NCBI GenBank assembly: GCA_041392165.1
Contig: JAWKMN010000003.1
Location: 372,001 to 436,000, forward strand
Length of the DNA: 64,000 nucleotides
Direction of reading: 5' to 3'
Source of the DNA: Arenibacter sp041392165
Lineage (GTDB): Bacteria; Bacteroidota; Bacteroidia; Flavobacteriales; Flavobacteriaceae
The position numbers were made by a program, and so were the translations under genes. The notes beneath the pieces are model-generated. The model was given only the letters and a program-made list of their open reading frames with translations, was not told where the DNA came from and did not search any database. Position 1 is the stretch's first letter; every line of letters starts with the position of its first letter. Shown here piece after piece: positions 32,819 to 40,971 of this stretch.

Positions 32819-34878
32819 ATGAAGAAATATATATCTTCCATTTTCTTACTTTTTTCATTTGTATTATTTTCCCAAGAACTTGTAGTAAAAGAGTCTATCT
32901 ACAATCCTTCGAACAATATCAATGATGGTGTCATAAAGTTAGAGGTTGATGGTGGTACTCCGCCCTATCTATATAAATGGAGTAATCAGAATACCCCATT
33001 GACCGCCAATCAAGCCATTAACCTTATAGAAGGTCTTCCCTATACGGTTACCATTACCGATGCCAAGGGACTGCAGGTTACCAAGGAGTACAAAGTACCT
33101 TCCGAGGCAATTACCGAATTTTTTAATGGAGTTATGACGCCTGCCGTAAGTGCTTTGGGATCCGTTCTTTTTTGGGATCCTTTTGCTGCCGTTGGTATTT
33201 ATGATCCCATAGTGTATGCCGATGTGAAACGTATCGGGATTCCGGGTTGGTCTCCCGAAACAAAGGATAAGTTTATTCTAAAGGAGTGGTTGAAGCCCGA
33301 AGGACAAAAAATAAAACAAGGGGACCATATAGCAATTATTGCTAAGAGCAATGGAACTACCGAAACAATAACGTCGCCCGTTAGCGGTCAATTAAAATAT
33401 TTGGCCAAGGAAGGAGGGGTCATCTACAATTCGGAGAATTCGGAGCACGTAATTGAACAGGGGGCCCATTTTTTGGCAGAGGTCAAATATGATGAGCCCG
33501 TTATTATAACCCATCCCAATGGGGATCCACAGCAAAAGGCGATTCCCTTTATAGTAATTTGGTTGGTAATAGGCGCTATGTTCTTTACGTTAAGAATGGG
33601 TTTTATCAATTTTAGGGGATTTAGGCACTCTATTGATTTGGCCAAAGGCAAGTATGATGATCCGATGCCCCGGGACAGGTAACCCATTTTCAAGCTTTGG
33701 CGACAGCCGTTTCGGGTACCGTTGGTCTGGGCAATATTGCCGGGGTGGGCGTTGCCGTTTCCCTGGGAGGTGCGGGTGCCACATTTTGGATGATTGTGTG
33801 CGGTCTCCTTGGAATGTCCTCTAAATTTGTTGAGTGTACATTAGGGGTCAAATACCGCAATATACTTCCAGATGGCCGTGTTTTTGGAGGTCCAATGAAC
33901 TATTTGCGTTATGGCCTGGAGAAAAGGAATTTAAAAGGTTTGGGGAAGGTCCTTGCCGGTCTATTTGCCGTATTGGCCGTTGGGGCCTCTTTTGGAGGGG
34001 GAAATATGTTTCAGGCCAATCAATCTTTTGAGCAGCTTTCCGGACAATTCCCTGCATTGCAGGGGAATGGGTTTTGGTTCGGAATAATTACGGCAGTGTT
34101 GGTAGGTGTGGTAATCATTGGGGGGATCAATAGCATAGCCAAGGTAACCGGAAAGGTGGTTCCCATAATGGCCTCTGTCTATATTTTGGCGGCCTTAACG
34201 GTAATCATCATCAATATAGAAAATATTGGCCCTGCATTTGCTGCCATAGTAGAAGGGGCCTTTAGTCCAAGTGCACTTAAAGGTGGGGTTATCGGGGTTT
34301 TGATCGTTGGTTTCCAACGAGCCGCGTTCTCCAACGAGGCAGGAGTAGGATCTGCCGCCATAGCGCATAGTACGGCGAAGACAAACCATCCTCCTTCGGA
34401 AGGATTTGTAGCGCTCCTGGAACCATTTATAGATACAGTGGTGGTATGTACTTTAACCGCCCTGGTCCTTATTTTTACAGGAATGCACGAGGTAGAGGGG
34501 ATGGCAGGTGCCCAATTGACGTCTGATGCCTTTGGAAGTGTGCTTTCCTGGTTTCCTTATGTCTTGGCCATGGCAGTGTTCCTGTTTGCATTTTCAACCA
34601 TGATTTCATGGTCTTACTACGGAATGCGTGCCTGGACCTATCTTTTTGGGAAAAGTAAAAAAGTTGAATTTGCCTATAAAATGTTGTTCCTGATTTTTGT
34701 GGTAGTGGGGGCATCGGTAAGTTTGGGAGCGGTATTGGATTTTTCGGATATGATGATTTTGGCCATGTCCTTCCCCAATATTATAGGATTGTATCTGATG
34801 TCCGGGGAAGTTAAAAGGGATCTTGATGATTATTTGGCAAAACTTAAGGCCAATATGCTTTTTAAGAAAAAGGTATAA
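32819..34878 (+). CDS. Amino acid:cation symporter (AGCS) with N-terminal repeat and barrel-sandwich domains, frameshifted
   Basis: Two consecutive frames form one protein of about 686 residues. The first (to 33682) carries a signal peptide, then a SprB-like beta repeat (GGTPPYLYKWSN, GLPYTVTITDAKG, about 40-95). It continues with a stretch resembling a lipoyl/biotinyl barrel-sandwich hybrid (LKPEGQKIKQGDHI, ETITSPVSGQLKYL, about 155-205) and the first transporter helix. The second frame, open through 33697-34878, supplies the AGCS signature (ATAVSGTVGLGNIAGVGVAV) and the remaining helices. One extra G in the CCCCGGG run (33669-33675) restores DDPMPRGQVTHFQALATAVS. The family moves alanine or glycine with Na+ or H+. 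It is either a pseudogene or a base-call error. Confidence 0.82.
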
Positions 34879-34888
34879 AATTTAACCC

Positions 34889-35791
34889 GTGGACAGAAGA
34901 TCGTATAAATCCCACTTTAAGTTCAATAAGCAGGAACGAAGTGGGATTTTCTTTTTATTGCTTCTCATAGTTGTTTTTCAGATAGTTTATTTTGTTGCTA
35001 AATCTTATCCAACGGTGGAAACGTCCAATTCCATAACGATAGATGGGGAATACCAGGCCGAAATAGATGCACTTATAGGTCGTAATCAACAAAAGGATAC
35101 CATTCCGCTCTATCCGTTCAACCCTAATTTTATAACCGATTATAAGGGGTATATTTTGGGAATGTCCCCTGCGGAAATAGAACGTTTGCAGGTCTTTAGG
35201 GCGGGTAACCAGTTTGTTAATTCCGCTGAGGAATTTCAAAAGGTAACCCTGGTATCGGATACCCTAATGGAAAGTCTAGTGCCCTATTTTAAATTTCCAG
35301 AATGGGCGAATAAAGTGAACAAAAGGGCAACAGTTGGTGTTGGCCCCCATGCTCTAAAGCCTATGGTGTCCGATTCCCTTCCAGATAGTGGTAAGGTCAA
35401 GGATATTAATAGAGCTACCGCCCAGGAATTAAGGGCTGTTAAGGGAATAGGGGATATACTGTCCCAACGTATTGTAAAGTTTAGGGACCTATTGGGCGGT
35501 TTTTTGGTGGAGGAGCAATTGGGGCACGTCTATGGTCTGGAACCTGAGGTGGTGGTAAGGGTTCTTAAAAATTTTAGGATTTTGGAAAGTCCGTCCATAA
35601 CAAAAATCAATATTAACCAAGCTTCCCCAGGGGATATTTCAAAACTGGTTTACTTAAAATATGAATTGGCGGCACGTATTGTGGCCTATAGGGAAGCCAA
35701 TGGGGGTATAACTTCATTTGATGAATTAAAGGAAATTGAAGATTTCCCTACGGAAAGATTAGATATAATTAAGTTATATTTGCAATTATAA
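34889..35791 (+). CDS. Helix-hairpin-helix (ComEA-like) protein, membrane-anchored
   Basis: 300 residues starting with GTG: MDRRSYKSHFKFNKQERSGI, then one transmembrane helix (about 20-38). The C-terminal half has helix-hairpin-helix DNA-binding units (KDINRATAQELRAVKGIGDILSQRIVKFRD and KININQASPGDISKLVYL...AARIVAYR). An additional degenerate unit is near 75-125. The ComEA fold suggests binding of incoming DNA at the membrane, although in Bacteroidota the role is untested. It starts 10 nt after the symporter stop. Confidence 0.85.
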   Translation: MDRRSYKSHFKFNKQERSGIFFLLLLIVVFQIVYFVAKSYPTVETSNSITIDGEYQAEIDALIGRNQQKDTIPLYPFNPNFITDYKGYILGMSPAEIERLQVFRAGNQFVNSAEEFQKVTLVSDTLMESLVPYFKFPEWANKVNKRATVGVGPHALKPMVSDSLPDSGKVKDINRATAQELRAVKGIGDILSQRIVKFRDLLGGFLVEEQLGHVYGLEPEVVVRVLKNFRILESPSITKININQASPGDISKLVYLKYELAARIVAYREANGGITSFDELKEIEDFPTERLDIIKLYLQL

Positions 35792-35830
35792 AAAAATTGC
35801 TAGTACATGGTTATCGACACCTTTTCTAAA

Positions 35831-36970
35831 ATGAGTTTTGATTACTCTGAAACTCAACAAATGGTGGCTGCCTCTGCCAAGGAGTTTGCTGAACAATATA
35901 TTAGGCCCTATGTAATGGAATGGGATGAAACACAGACCTTTCCGGTGGAGGTTTTTAAGAAAGCTGGGGAAATGGGTTTTATGGGGGTTTTGGTTCCTGT
36001 GGAACTGGGTGGTTCCGGCTTGGGGTACCATGAATATGTGGCCATTATTGAAGAGATCTCCAAGGTAGACCCTTCCATTGGATTATCGTTGGCGGCCCAT
36101 AATTCCTTATGTACCAATCATATTCTTAGTTTTGGAAATGAGGACCAAAAGAAAAAATGGATACCAAAATTGGCCACTGCCGAATGGATCGGGGCCTGGG
36201 GCCTTACGGAGCACGATACCGGTTCGGATGCAGGAGGTATGAGTACCACCGCGCTCCGGGAGGGCGAATCCTGGGTTTTGAATGGATCCAAGAATTTTAT
36301 CACCCATGGGAAGAGTGGGGATATTGCTGTAGTGATAGTAAGAACAGGGGAGAAAGGGGATAGTCGTGGCATGACCGCCTTCGTAGTGGAAAAGGGAACT
36401 CCCGGTTTTAGCAGTGGAAAAAAAGAAAACAAACTGGGAATGAGGGCCAGTGAAACGGCCGAAATGATATTTGATAATTGTAAAATTCCGGATTGCAATA
36501 GATTGGGAGAGGTCGGGGAAGGATTTGTGCAGTCCATGGTGATATTGGACGGTGGAAGAATTTCCATTGGGGCATTGTCCTTGGGGATTTCCAAGGGTGC
36601 TTATGAAGCTGCCTTGAAATATTCAAAGGAGCGGGTGCAGTTTGGAAAGCCCATTAGTCAATTTCAAGGGATTTCCTTTAAACTGGTGGACATGGCTACC
36701 GAAATTGAAGCTTCGGAATTGCTTTTGCACAAAGCGGCCTTTCTTAAAAATGAAGGTCGTAATGTCACCAAATTGGGAGCTATGGCCAAAATGTATGCCT
36801 CGGAAGTATGTGTAAAGGTGGCGAATGAGGCAGTGCAAATACATGGAGGTTATGGGTTTACCAAAGATTTTCCCGTAGAAAAATTCTATAGGGATTCCAA
36901 GTTGTGTACCATTGGGGAAGGTACTACCGAGATACAGAAAGTAGTCATTGCCAGAAAAATTTTGGAATAA
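35831..36970 (+). CDS. Acyl-CoA dehydrogenase
   Basis: FAD enzyme introducing the alpha-beta double bond in acyl-CoA. From the ATG at 35831 it has 379 residues, normal for short/medium-chain forms. Conserved segments are GAWGLTEHDTGSDAGG (FAD-binding), VQFGKPISQFQGISFKLVDMA, QIHGGYGFTKDFPVEKFYRD, and IGEGTTEIQKVVIARKI with the catalytic-region Glu. An ATG at 35807 would add 8 residues; I prefer 35831 (MSFDYSETQQMV). A TATATTTG box lies at 35775-35782 inside the preceding gene's end. Confidence 0.93.
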   Translation: MSFDYSETQQMVAASAKEFAEQYIRPYVMEWDETQTFPVEVFKKAGEMGFMGVLVPVELGGSGLGYHEYVAIIEEISKVDPSIGLSLAAHNSLCTNHILSFGNEDQKKKWIPKLATAEWIGAWGLTEHDTGSDAGGMSTTALREGESWVLNGSKNFITHGKSGDIAVVIVRTGEKGDSRGMTAFVVEKGTPGFSSGKKENKLGMRASETAEMIFDNCKIPDCNRLGEVGEGFVQSMVILDGGRISIGALSLGISKGAYEAALKYSKERVQFGKPISQFQGISFKLVDMATEIEASELLLHKAAFLKNEGRNVTKLGAMAKMYASEVCVKVANEAVQIHGGYGFTKDFPVEKFYRDSKLCTIGEGTTEIQKVVIARKILE

Positions 36971-36974
36971 TTAT

Positions 36975-37003
36975 TTGTAATTCATTTTTAAGGCATATAT
37001 TTG
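36975..37003 (+). promoter_or_regulatory. rpsU promoter
   Basis: TTG at 36975-36977, 18 nt, TATATTTG at 36996-37003. A full match to the Bacteroidota consensus. Predicted start near 37008, giving a leader of about 31 nt that carries the Shine-Dalgarno. Confidence 0.7.
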
Positions 37004-37023
37004 CAGCCTTAATCACAAAAGAG

Positions 37024-37030
37024 AGGAGGT
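37024..37030 (+). promoter_or_regulatory. Perfect Shine-Dalgarno of rpsU
   Basis: AGGAGGT, fully complementary to the canonical 16S 3' end, with 8 nt to the ATG at 37039. No comparable site precedes other genes in the window. In Flavobacterium johnsoniae bS21 sequesters the anti-Shine-Dalgarno, and rpsU is known as an exceptional mRNA with a strong site that allows autoregulation. Confidence 0.8.
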
Positions 37031-37038
37031 TATTGCCC

Positions 37039-37233
37039 ATGTTAATTATACCCATAAAAGAAGGAGAAAACATCGATAGAGCTTTAAAGCGTTTCAAGCG
37101 TAAGTTCGATAAGACCGGTACAATGAGACAGTTGAGAAAACGTCAACAGTTTACCAAGCCATCTGTAGAGAACAGAGCGAAAATTCAGAAAGCTCAATAT
37201 ATTCAAGGTCTAAGGGATAAGGAGGAAATCTAG
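37039..37233 (+). CDS. rpsU: Small ribosomal subunit protein bS21
   Basis: 64 residues, start MLIIPIKEGENIDRALKRFKRKF, very basic, typical for flavobacterial bS21. In this class bS21, with bS6 and bS18, helps hide the 16S anti-Shine-Dalgarno on the ribosome platform. The ATG at 37039 is fixed by the Shine-Dalgarno 8 nt upstream and by family length; the frame is open farther 5' into the dehydrogenase gene. It is monocistronic, between its own promoter and a strong terminator. Confidence 0.96.
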   Translation: MLIIPIKEGENIDRALKRFKRKFDKTGTMRQLRKRQQFTKPSVENRAKIQKAQYIQGLRDKEEI

Positions 37234-37257
37234 GTCCACTTGAATTTTTAAAAGTTT

Positions 37258-37289
37258 AAAAAGTTCCACTATTAAGTGGAACTTTTTTT
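37258..37289 (+). terminator. rpsU intrinsic terminator
   Basis: Stem AAAAAGTTCCACT / AGTGGAACTTTTT with a 4-nt loop (ATTA), followed by T residues, 24 nt after the rpsU stop. Confidence 0.85.
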
Positions 37290-37303
37290 GTTTTCTATTC
37301 TTC

Positions 37304-37333
37304 TTGTTGGGATTTCTTTTCTTTGTAACTTTG
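37304..37333 (+). promoter_or_regulatory. Predicted promoter of the xerC-like gene, abutting its ATG
   Basis: TTG (37304-37306), 19 nt, TAACTTTG (37326-37333), then GGAT and the ATG at 37338. The predicted start coincides with the A of the start codon, so the mRNA would be leaderless. Confidence 0.55.
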
Positions 37334-37337
37334 GGAT

Positions 37338-38230
37338 ATGTCCTTAGAAGCATTTGTTTCCTATCTATCGTTGGAGAAGAACTACTCTCCGCATACTTCA
37401 AAAGCCTATCATAACGATATAGTTGAATTTAAAAATTTTTGTGGACAGCAGTTCGGTCTTGAGGATATTTCCCAGGCATCTTACAGCTTGATCAGGAGCT
37501 GGATCGTTTTACTGGTAGAATCGGGGGTGTCCAACAGATCCGTAAATCGTAAAATTGCATCCTTGAAGGCCTATTATAAGTTTCTTCTTGGGGTTGGAAC
37601 TTTGACCATTAACCCTTTGGCGAAACATAGGGCGCTCAAAACTTCAAAGAAAATTGAGATTCCCTTTTCGGAACTGGAAATGGGGAATGTCACTCCCAAA
37701 TTCCTTTCGGGAACAATTTTGAAGGTAAGCGCGATAAGTTAATTATCGAATTGCTGTACACTACCGGAATTAGACGTGCAGAGCTGATAGACCTTAAGGT
37801 CAAGGATGTAGATTATGGGGCCATGACGATAAAAGTGTTGGGAAAGCGAAATAAGGAAAGGATCGTTCCCCTTTTGCCGGCTACCAAGGAATTGTTTTTG
37901 GAGTATTATCTGGAGCGCAATACGTTGAAAGCAATAGAGGATGAGGCGTATATTTTTCTCTCTGGAAAGGGCAATAAAATGTATGAAACGCTTGTTTATA
38001 GAATTATAAATAAGTACCTTAGTTTGGTGTCGGCCAAGGTAAAAAGGAGTCCGCATATTTTAAGGCATACCTTTGCCACCCATTTACTGAACCAGGGGGC
38101 GGATTTGAATTCCGTAAAGGAACTATTGGGGCATTCCAGTTTGGCATCAACACAGGTGTATACCCATAATAGTATTGCGGAATTAAAGAAGGTACATTTT
38201 TCTGCCCATCCCAGAAGTAAGAAACAGTAA
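37338..38230 (+). CDS. xerC: Tyrosine recombinase XerC-like, apparent frameshift
   Basis: Site-specific recombinase family that resolves chromosome dimers. The first frame (37338-37742) gives the SAM-like core-binding domain (FVSYLSLEKNYSPHTSKAYHNDI, NRKIASLKAYYKFL). The second (open to 38230) gives the catalytic domain: Arg in TTGIRRAELIDLK, Lys in LGKRNKERIVPL, HILRHTFATHLL, LGHSSLASTQ and the nucleophile Tyr in VYTHNSI. Shifting one base between about 37690 and 37712, for example one extra A in CCCAAATT, yields NVTPKIPFGNNFEGKRDK and a normal 298-residue protein. A housekeeping role makes a base-call error more likely than true inactivation. Confidence 0.85.
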
Positions 38231-38271
38231 GGTCTTAATTCAATTGTTTAACTCTTTTAAAACTTCATTCT

Positions 38272-38574
38272 ATGAAAGTAAATGCACAATCGGTGAATTT
38301 CACTGCAGACGGAAAGCTTATCGACTTTATTCAGGCAAGATTGAACAAAATGGAACTGTTTTATGACAAAGTAATTAGTTCCGATGTATATCTCAAGGTG
38401 GAAAATACAAGTGCCAAGGAAAATAAAATTGTGGAAATCAAGGTATTGGTACCTAAGGACAAGTTTGTGGTAAAAAAACAATGCAAGTCTTTTGAGGAGG
38501 CTGTGGACACGGCATGTAGTTCCTTGGAAAGAAGATTGGTTAAGCGAAAAGAAAAAATAAGATTAAATGCTTAA
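38272..38574 (+). CDS. hpf: Ribosome hibernation promoting factor (HPF/RaiA family)
   Basis: 100-residue short-form HPF: MKVNAQSVNFTADGKLIDFIQARLNKM, then VEIKVLVPKDKFVVKKQCKSFEEAVD and a basic tail. It binds the 30S decoding region and stabilises idle ribosomes in stationary phase. It lies 41 nt after the recombinase gene and precedes the tRNA/tuf locus. Confidence 0.92.
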   Translation: MKVNAQSVNFTADGKLIDFIQARLNKMELFYDKVISSDVYLKVENTSAKENKIVEIKVLVPKDKFVVKKQCKSFEEAVDTACSSLERRLVKRKEKIRLNA

Positions 38575-38594
38575 AAAAATTATCAAAAAATATT

Positions 38595-38623
38595 TTGATT
38601 AAATAAATAAATATCTACATTTG
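38595..38623 (+). promoter_or_regulatory. Promoter of the tRNA-tuf locus
   Basis: TTG (38595-38597), 18 nt, TACATTTG (38616-38623). Matches TTG-N(17-23)-TAnnTTTG and lies 48 nt before the first tRNA. Confidence 0.7.
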
Positions 38624-38624
38624 C

Positions 38625-38651
38625 AGTCCGTTAGAAATAGCGGACTTTTTT
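38625..38651 (+). terminator. Terminator-like hairpin at the start of the tRNA locus
   Basis: AGTCCG (38625-38630) and CGGACT (38641-38646) enclose a 10-nt loop and run into seven T. It could end hpf transcription. It overlaps the predicted tRNA operon start point, so it might also act on that transcript. Confidence 0.45.
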
Positions 38652-38671
38652 TGACGAAAAAAGTAGTAAAA

Positions 38672-38745
38672 GCCGATGTAGCTCAGCTGGCTAGAGCAGC
38701 TGATTTGTAATCAGCAGGTCGTGGGTTCGAGTCCCTCTATCGGCT
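38672..38745 (+). tRNA. tRNA-Thr (anticodon TGT)
   Basis: 74 nt with acceptor arms GCCGATG and TATCGGC, D-loop TAGCTCAGCTGGCTAGAG, anticodon loop TTTGTAA, and T-arm GGGTTCGAGTCCC. CCA is not encoded. Confidence 0.95.
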
Positions 38746-38794
38746 CAGAAAAAAGAAAGGTTTTTTTTCTTTCAGGTTCTTAAAATTATGGATT

Positions 38795-38876
<82 letters not shown>

Positions 38877-38968
38877 CAACAAGGCCTTAATTGGTCTTTG
38901 AGTAAAAAACAAAAAAGTTTTTTTGAAATAATGAAATTAATTTTTAGGTTTGCCTAAAAATTACAAAA

Positions 38969-39041
38969 GCGGGAGTAGCTCAGTTGGTAGAGCGTCAGCC
39001 TTCCAAGCTGAATGTCGCCGGTTCGAACCCGGTCTCCCGCT
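38969..39041 (+). tRNA. tRNA-Gly (anticodon TCC)
   Basis: 73 nt: acceptor GCGGGAG/CTCCCGC, anticodon loop CTTCCAA, T-arm CCGGTTCGAACCCGG. CCA not encoded. Confidence 0.95.
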
Positions 39042-39221
39042 CTAAAATTTTAAAAGCAAAAGCTCCTTTGATGGGGCTTTGTGCGATTAAAATGAAATGG
39101 ACAAGATTTTTGGTATCCTGTCCTGGGCGATGCCGAGGGTAAACTTCGTCAACGCTCTTAAACTTTGGGTATAGGGTTATAATTTTGGATTGGGCCTGGC
39201 CCAATGCTTAAAATTAAAGAT

Positions 39222-39293
39222 GCCGGTGTAGCTCAGGGGTAGAGCGTTTCCTTGGTAAGGAAGAGGTCATGAGTTCAAATCTCATCATTGGCT
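39222..39293 (+). tRNA. tRNA-Thr (anticodon GGT)
   Basis: 72 nt: acceptor GCCGGTG/CATTGGC (two G-U pairs), anticodon loop TTGGTAA, T-loop GTTCAAAT. It precedes tuf by 54 nt. CCA not encoded. Confidence 0.93.
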
Positions 39294-39347
39294 CAATTAA
39301 GGCATTATTTGTACACTAATATAAACTAAGAATTAAAATTAACAAAC

Positions 39348-40535
39348 ATGGCAAAGGCAACATTTGATCGTTCCAAACCGCATTTAAATATAGGTACTAT
39401 TGGACACGTGGATCACGGTAAAACTACATTGACTGCTGCGATTACTACCGTATTGGCAAACGCAGGACTTTCTGAAATGAGAAGTTTCGATTCTATCGAT
39501 AATGCTCCCGAGGAAAAGGAAAGAGGTATTACTATCAATACTTCACACGTAGAATACTCTACTGCGAACCGTCACTATGCTCACGTGGATTGTCCAGGTC
39601 ACGCGGATTACGTGAAGAACATGGTTACCGGTGCTGCCCAAATGGACGGTGCTATATTGGTTGTTGCTGCTACTGATGGTCCTATGCCACAAACCCGCGA
39701 GCACATTCTTTTGGGTCGTCAGGTAGGTATCCCAAGAATCGTGGTTTTCTTGAACAAAGTGGATATGGTTGATGATGAGGAGCTTTTGGAGTTGGTTGAA
39801 ATGGAAGTAAGGGAATTGCTTTCTTTCTACGAGTATGATGGTGATAATGGTCCTGTTATTTCAGGGTCGGCTTTAGGGGCCCTTAACGGGGAGCAAAAAT
39901 GGGTCGATACCGTAATGCAATTGATGGAGGCCGTGGATAGCTGGATCGAATTGCCGTTAAGGGATGTTGATAAGCCTTTCTTGATGCCTGTTGAGGATGT
40001 ATTTACCATTACTGGTCGTGGAACCGTTGCTACAGGTCGTATTGAAACTGGAGTGGCAAATACAGGAGATCCTGTGGAGATCATCGGTATGGGTGCGGAG
40101 AAATTGACATCTACCATTACCGGGGTTGAAATGTTCCGTAAGATATTGGACAGGGGTGAAGCTGGTGATAATGTTGGTCTTTTGTTGAGGGGTATTGAAA
40201 AGTCCCAGATTAAAAGAGGAATGGTAATCTGTAAGCCAGGTTCCGTTAAGCCGCATGCTAAATTTGAGGCTGAGGTCTATATCCTTAAAAAAGAAGAAGG
40301 TGGGCGTCATACACCGTTCCATAACAACTACCGTCCCCAGTTCTATGTGAGAACTACCGATGTTACCGGTACAATCAATCTTCCTAGTGGGGTTGAGATG
40401 GTTATGCCTGGGGATAACCTTACTATTGTTGTTGACTTGTTGTCTCCAATTGCACTAAGTGAAGGTTTGCGTTTTGCTATCCGTGAAGGAGGTAGAACAG
40501 TTGGTGCAGGTCAGGTAACTAAGATATTGGATTAA
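39348..40535 (+). CDS. tuf: Elongation factor Tu
   Basis: 395-residue GTPase delivering aminoacyl-tRNA to the ribosome. G1 GHVDHGKT (19-26), the switch I region with RGITINTSHVEY, G3 DCPGHADY, and G4 NKVD are all present; domains 2 and 3 are complete. Placement after four tRNAs and before tRNA-Trp, secE and nusG is the standard flavobacterial order. Confidence 0.99.
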   Translation: MAKATFDRSKPHLNIGTIGHVDHGKTTLTAAITTVLANAGLSEMRSFDSIDNAPEEKERGITINTSHVEYSTANRHYAHVDCPGHADYVKNMVTGAAQMDGAILVVAATDGPMPQTREHILLGRQVGIPRIVVFLNKVDMVDDEELLELVEMEVRELLSFYEYDGDNGPVISGSALGALNGEQKWVDTVMQLMEAVDSWIELPLRDVDKPFLMPVEDVFTITGRGTVATGRIETGVANTGDPVEIIGMGAEKLTSTITGVEMFRKILDRGEAGDNVGLLLRGIEKSQIKRGMVICKPGSVKPHAKFEAEVYILKKEEGGRHTPFHNNYRPQFYVRTTDVTGTINLPSGVEMVMPGDNLTIVVDLLSPIALSEGLRFAIREGGRTVGAGQVTKILD

Positions 40536-40553
40536 TATTTTAATATAGTATTG

Positions 40554-40600
40554 TTTACATTGAGGGTGTCTTGCTAAAGCGGGATACCTTTCAATGTAAA
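40554..40600 (+). other. RNA hairpin between tuf and tRNA-Trp
   Basis: TTTACATTGA (40554-40563) pairs perfectly with TCAATGTAAA (40591-40600), and G-U/G-C pairs extend the stem inward. There is no T-run, so it is unlikely to be a terminator. It may be a processing site that separates tuf mRNA from the downstream tRNA. Confidence 0.45.
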
Positions 40601-40605
40601 TATAA

Positions 40606-40678
40606 ACGGGTGTAGCTCAGTTGGTAGAGCACTGGTCTCCAAAACCAGGTGTCGGGAGTTCGAGCCTCTCCGCCCGTG
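40606..40678 (+). tRNA. tRNA-Trp (anticodon CCA)
   Basis: 73 nt: acceptor ACGGGTG/CGCCCGT with discriminator G, anticodon loop CTCCAAA, T-arm GGAGTTCGAGCCTC. CCA tail not encoded. This is the tRNA whose charging would be sensed by the trp leader peptide at 27441-27497. Confidence 0.95.
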
Positions 40679-40772
40679 CAAATTACAATGGGTTCTTTTC
40701 TGATCGGGATAATGTCGTCAGTATTTTTTGGAGGCCTTGTTATGTAAGTTAGGAAAATAAATATTTCGCAGC

Positions 40773-40961
40773 ATGATTACATATATTAGAGAATCTATAG
40801 ACGAACTTAGGAATAGCGTTACCTTACCTTCAAGGGCGGAATCTTCCAACCTGATGGTGATCGTAGCGGTGTTTTCCATAATTTTTGCGCTTGCGACTTG
40901 GGGTGTTGATAGTTTATTTGGTAAGTTGATACAATTGTATTTCAATAACATAATCAATTAA
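40773..40961 (+). CDS. secE: Protein translocase subunit SecE
   Basis: 62 residues, a single transmembrane helix (about 30-55) after an amphipathic segment with IRESIDELRNSVTLPSRAES. SecE clamps the SecY channel. It is 11 nt before nusG, as in most bacteria. Confidence 0.93.
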   Translation: MITYIRESIDELRNSVTLPSRAESSNLMVIVAVFSIIFALATWGVDSLFGKLIQLYFNNIIN

Positions 40962-40971
40962 GAAGCACTGT

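Noticed and set aside
38995..39204. 69-codon minus-strand frame overlapping tRNA-Gly
   Set aside because: Overlaps a tRNA; sequence such as ERETGFEPATFSLEG is the familiar false translation of tRNA genes.
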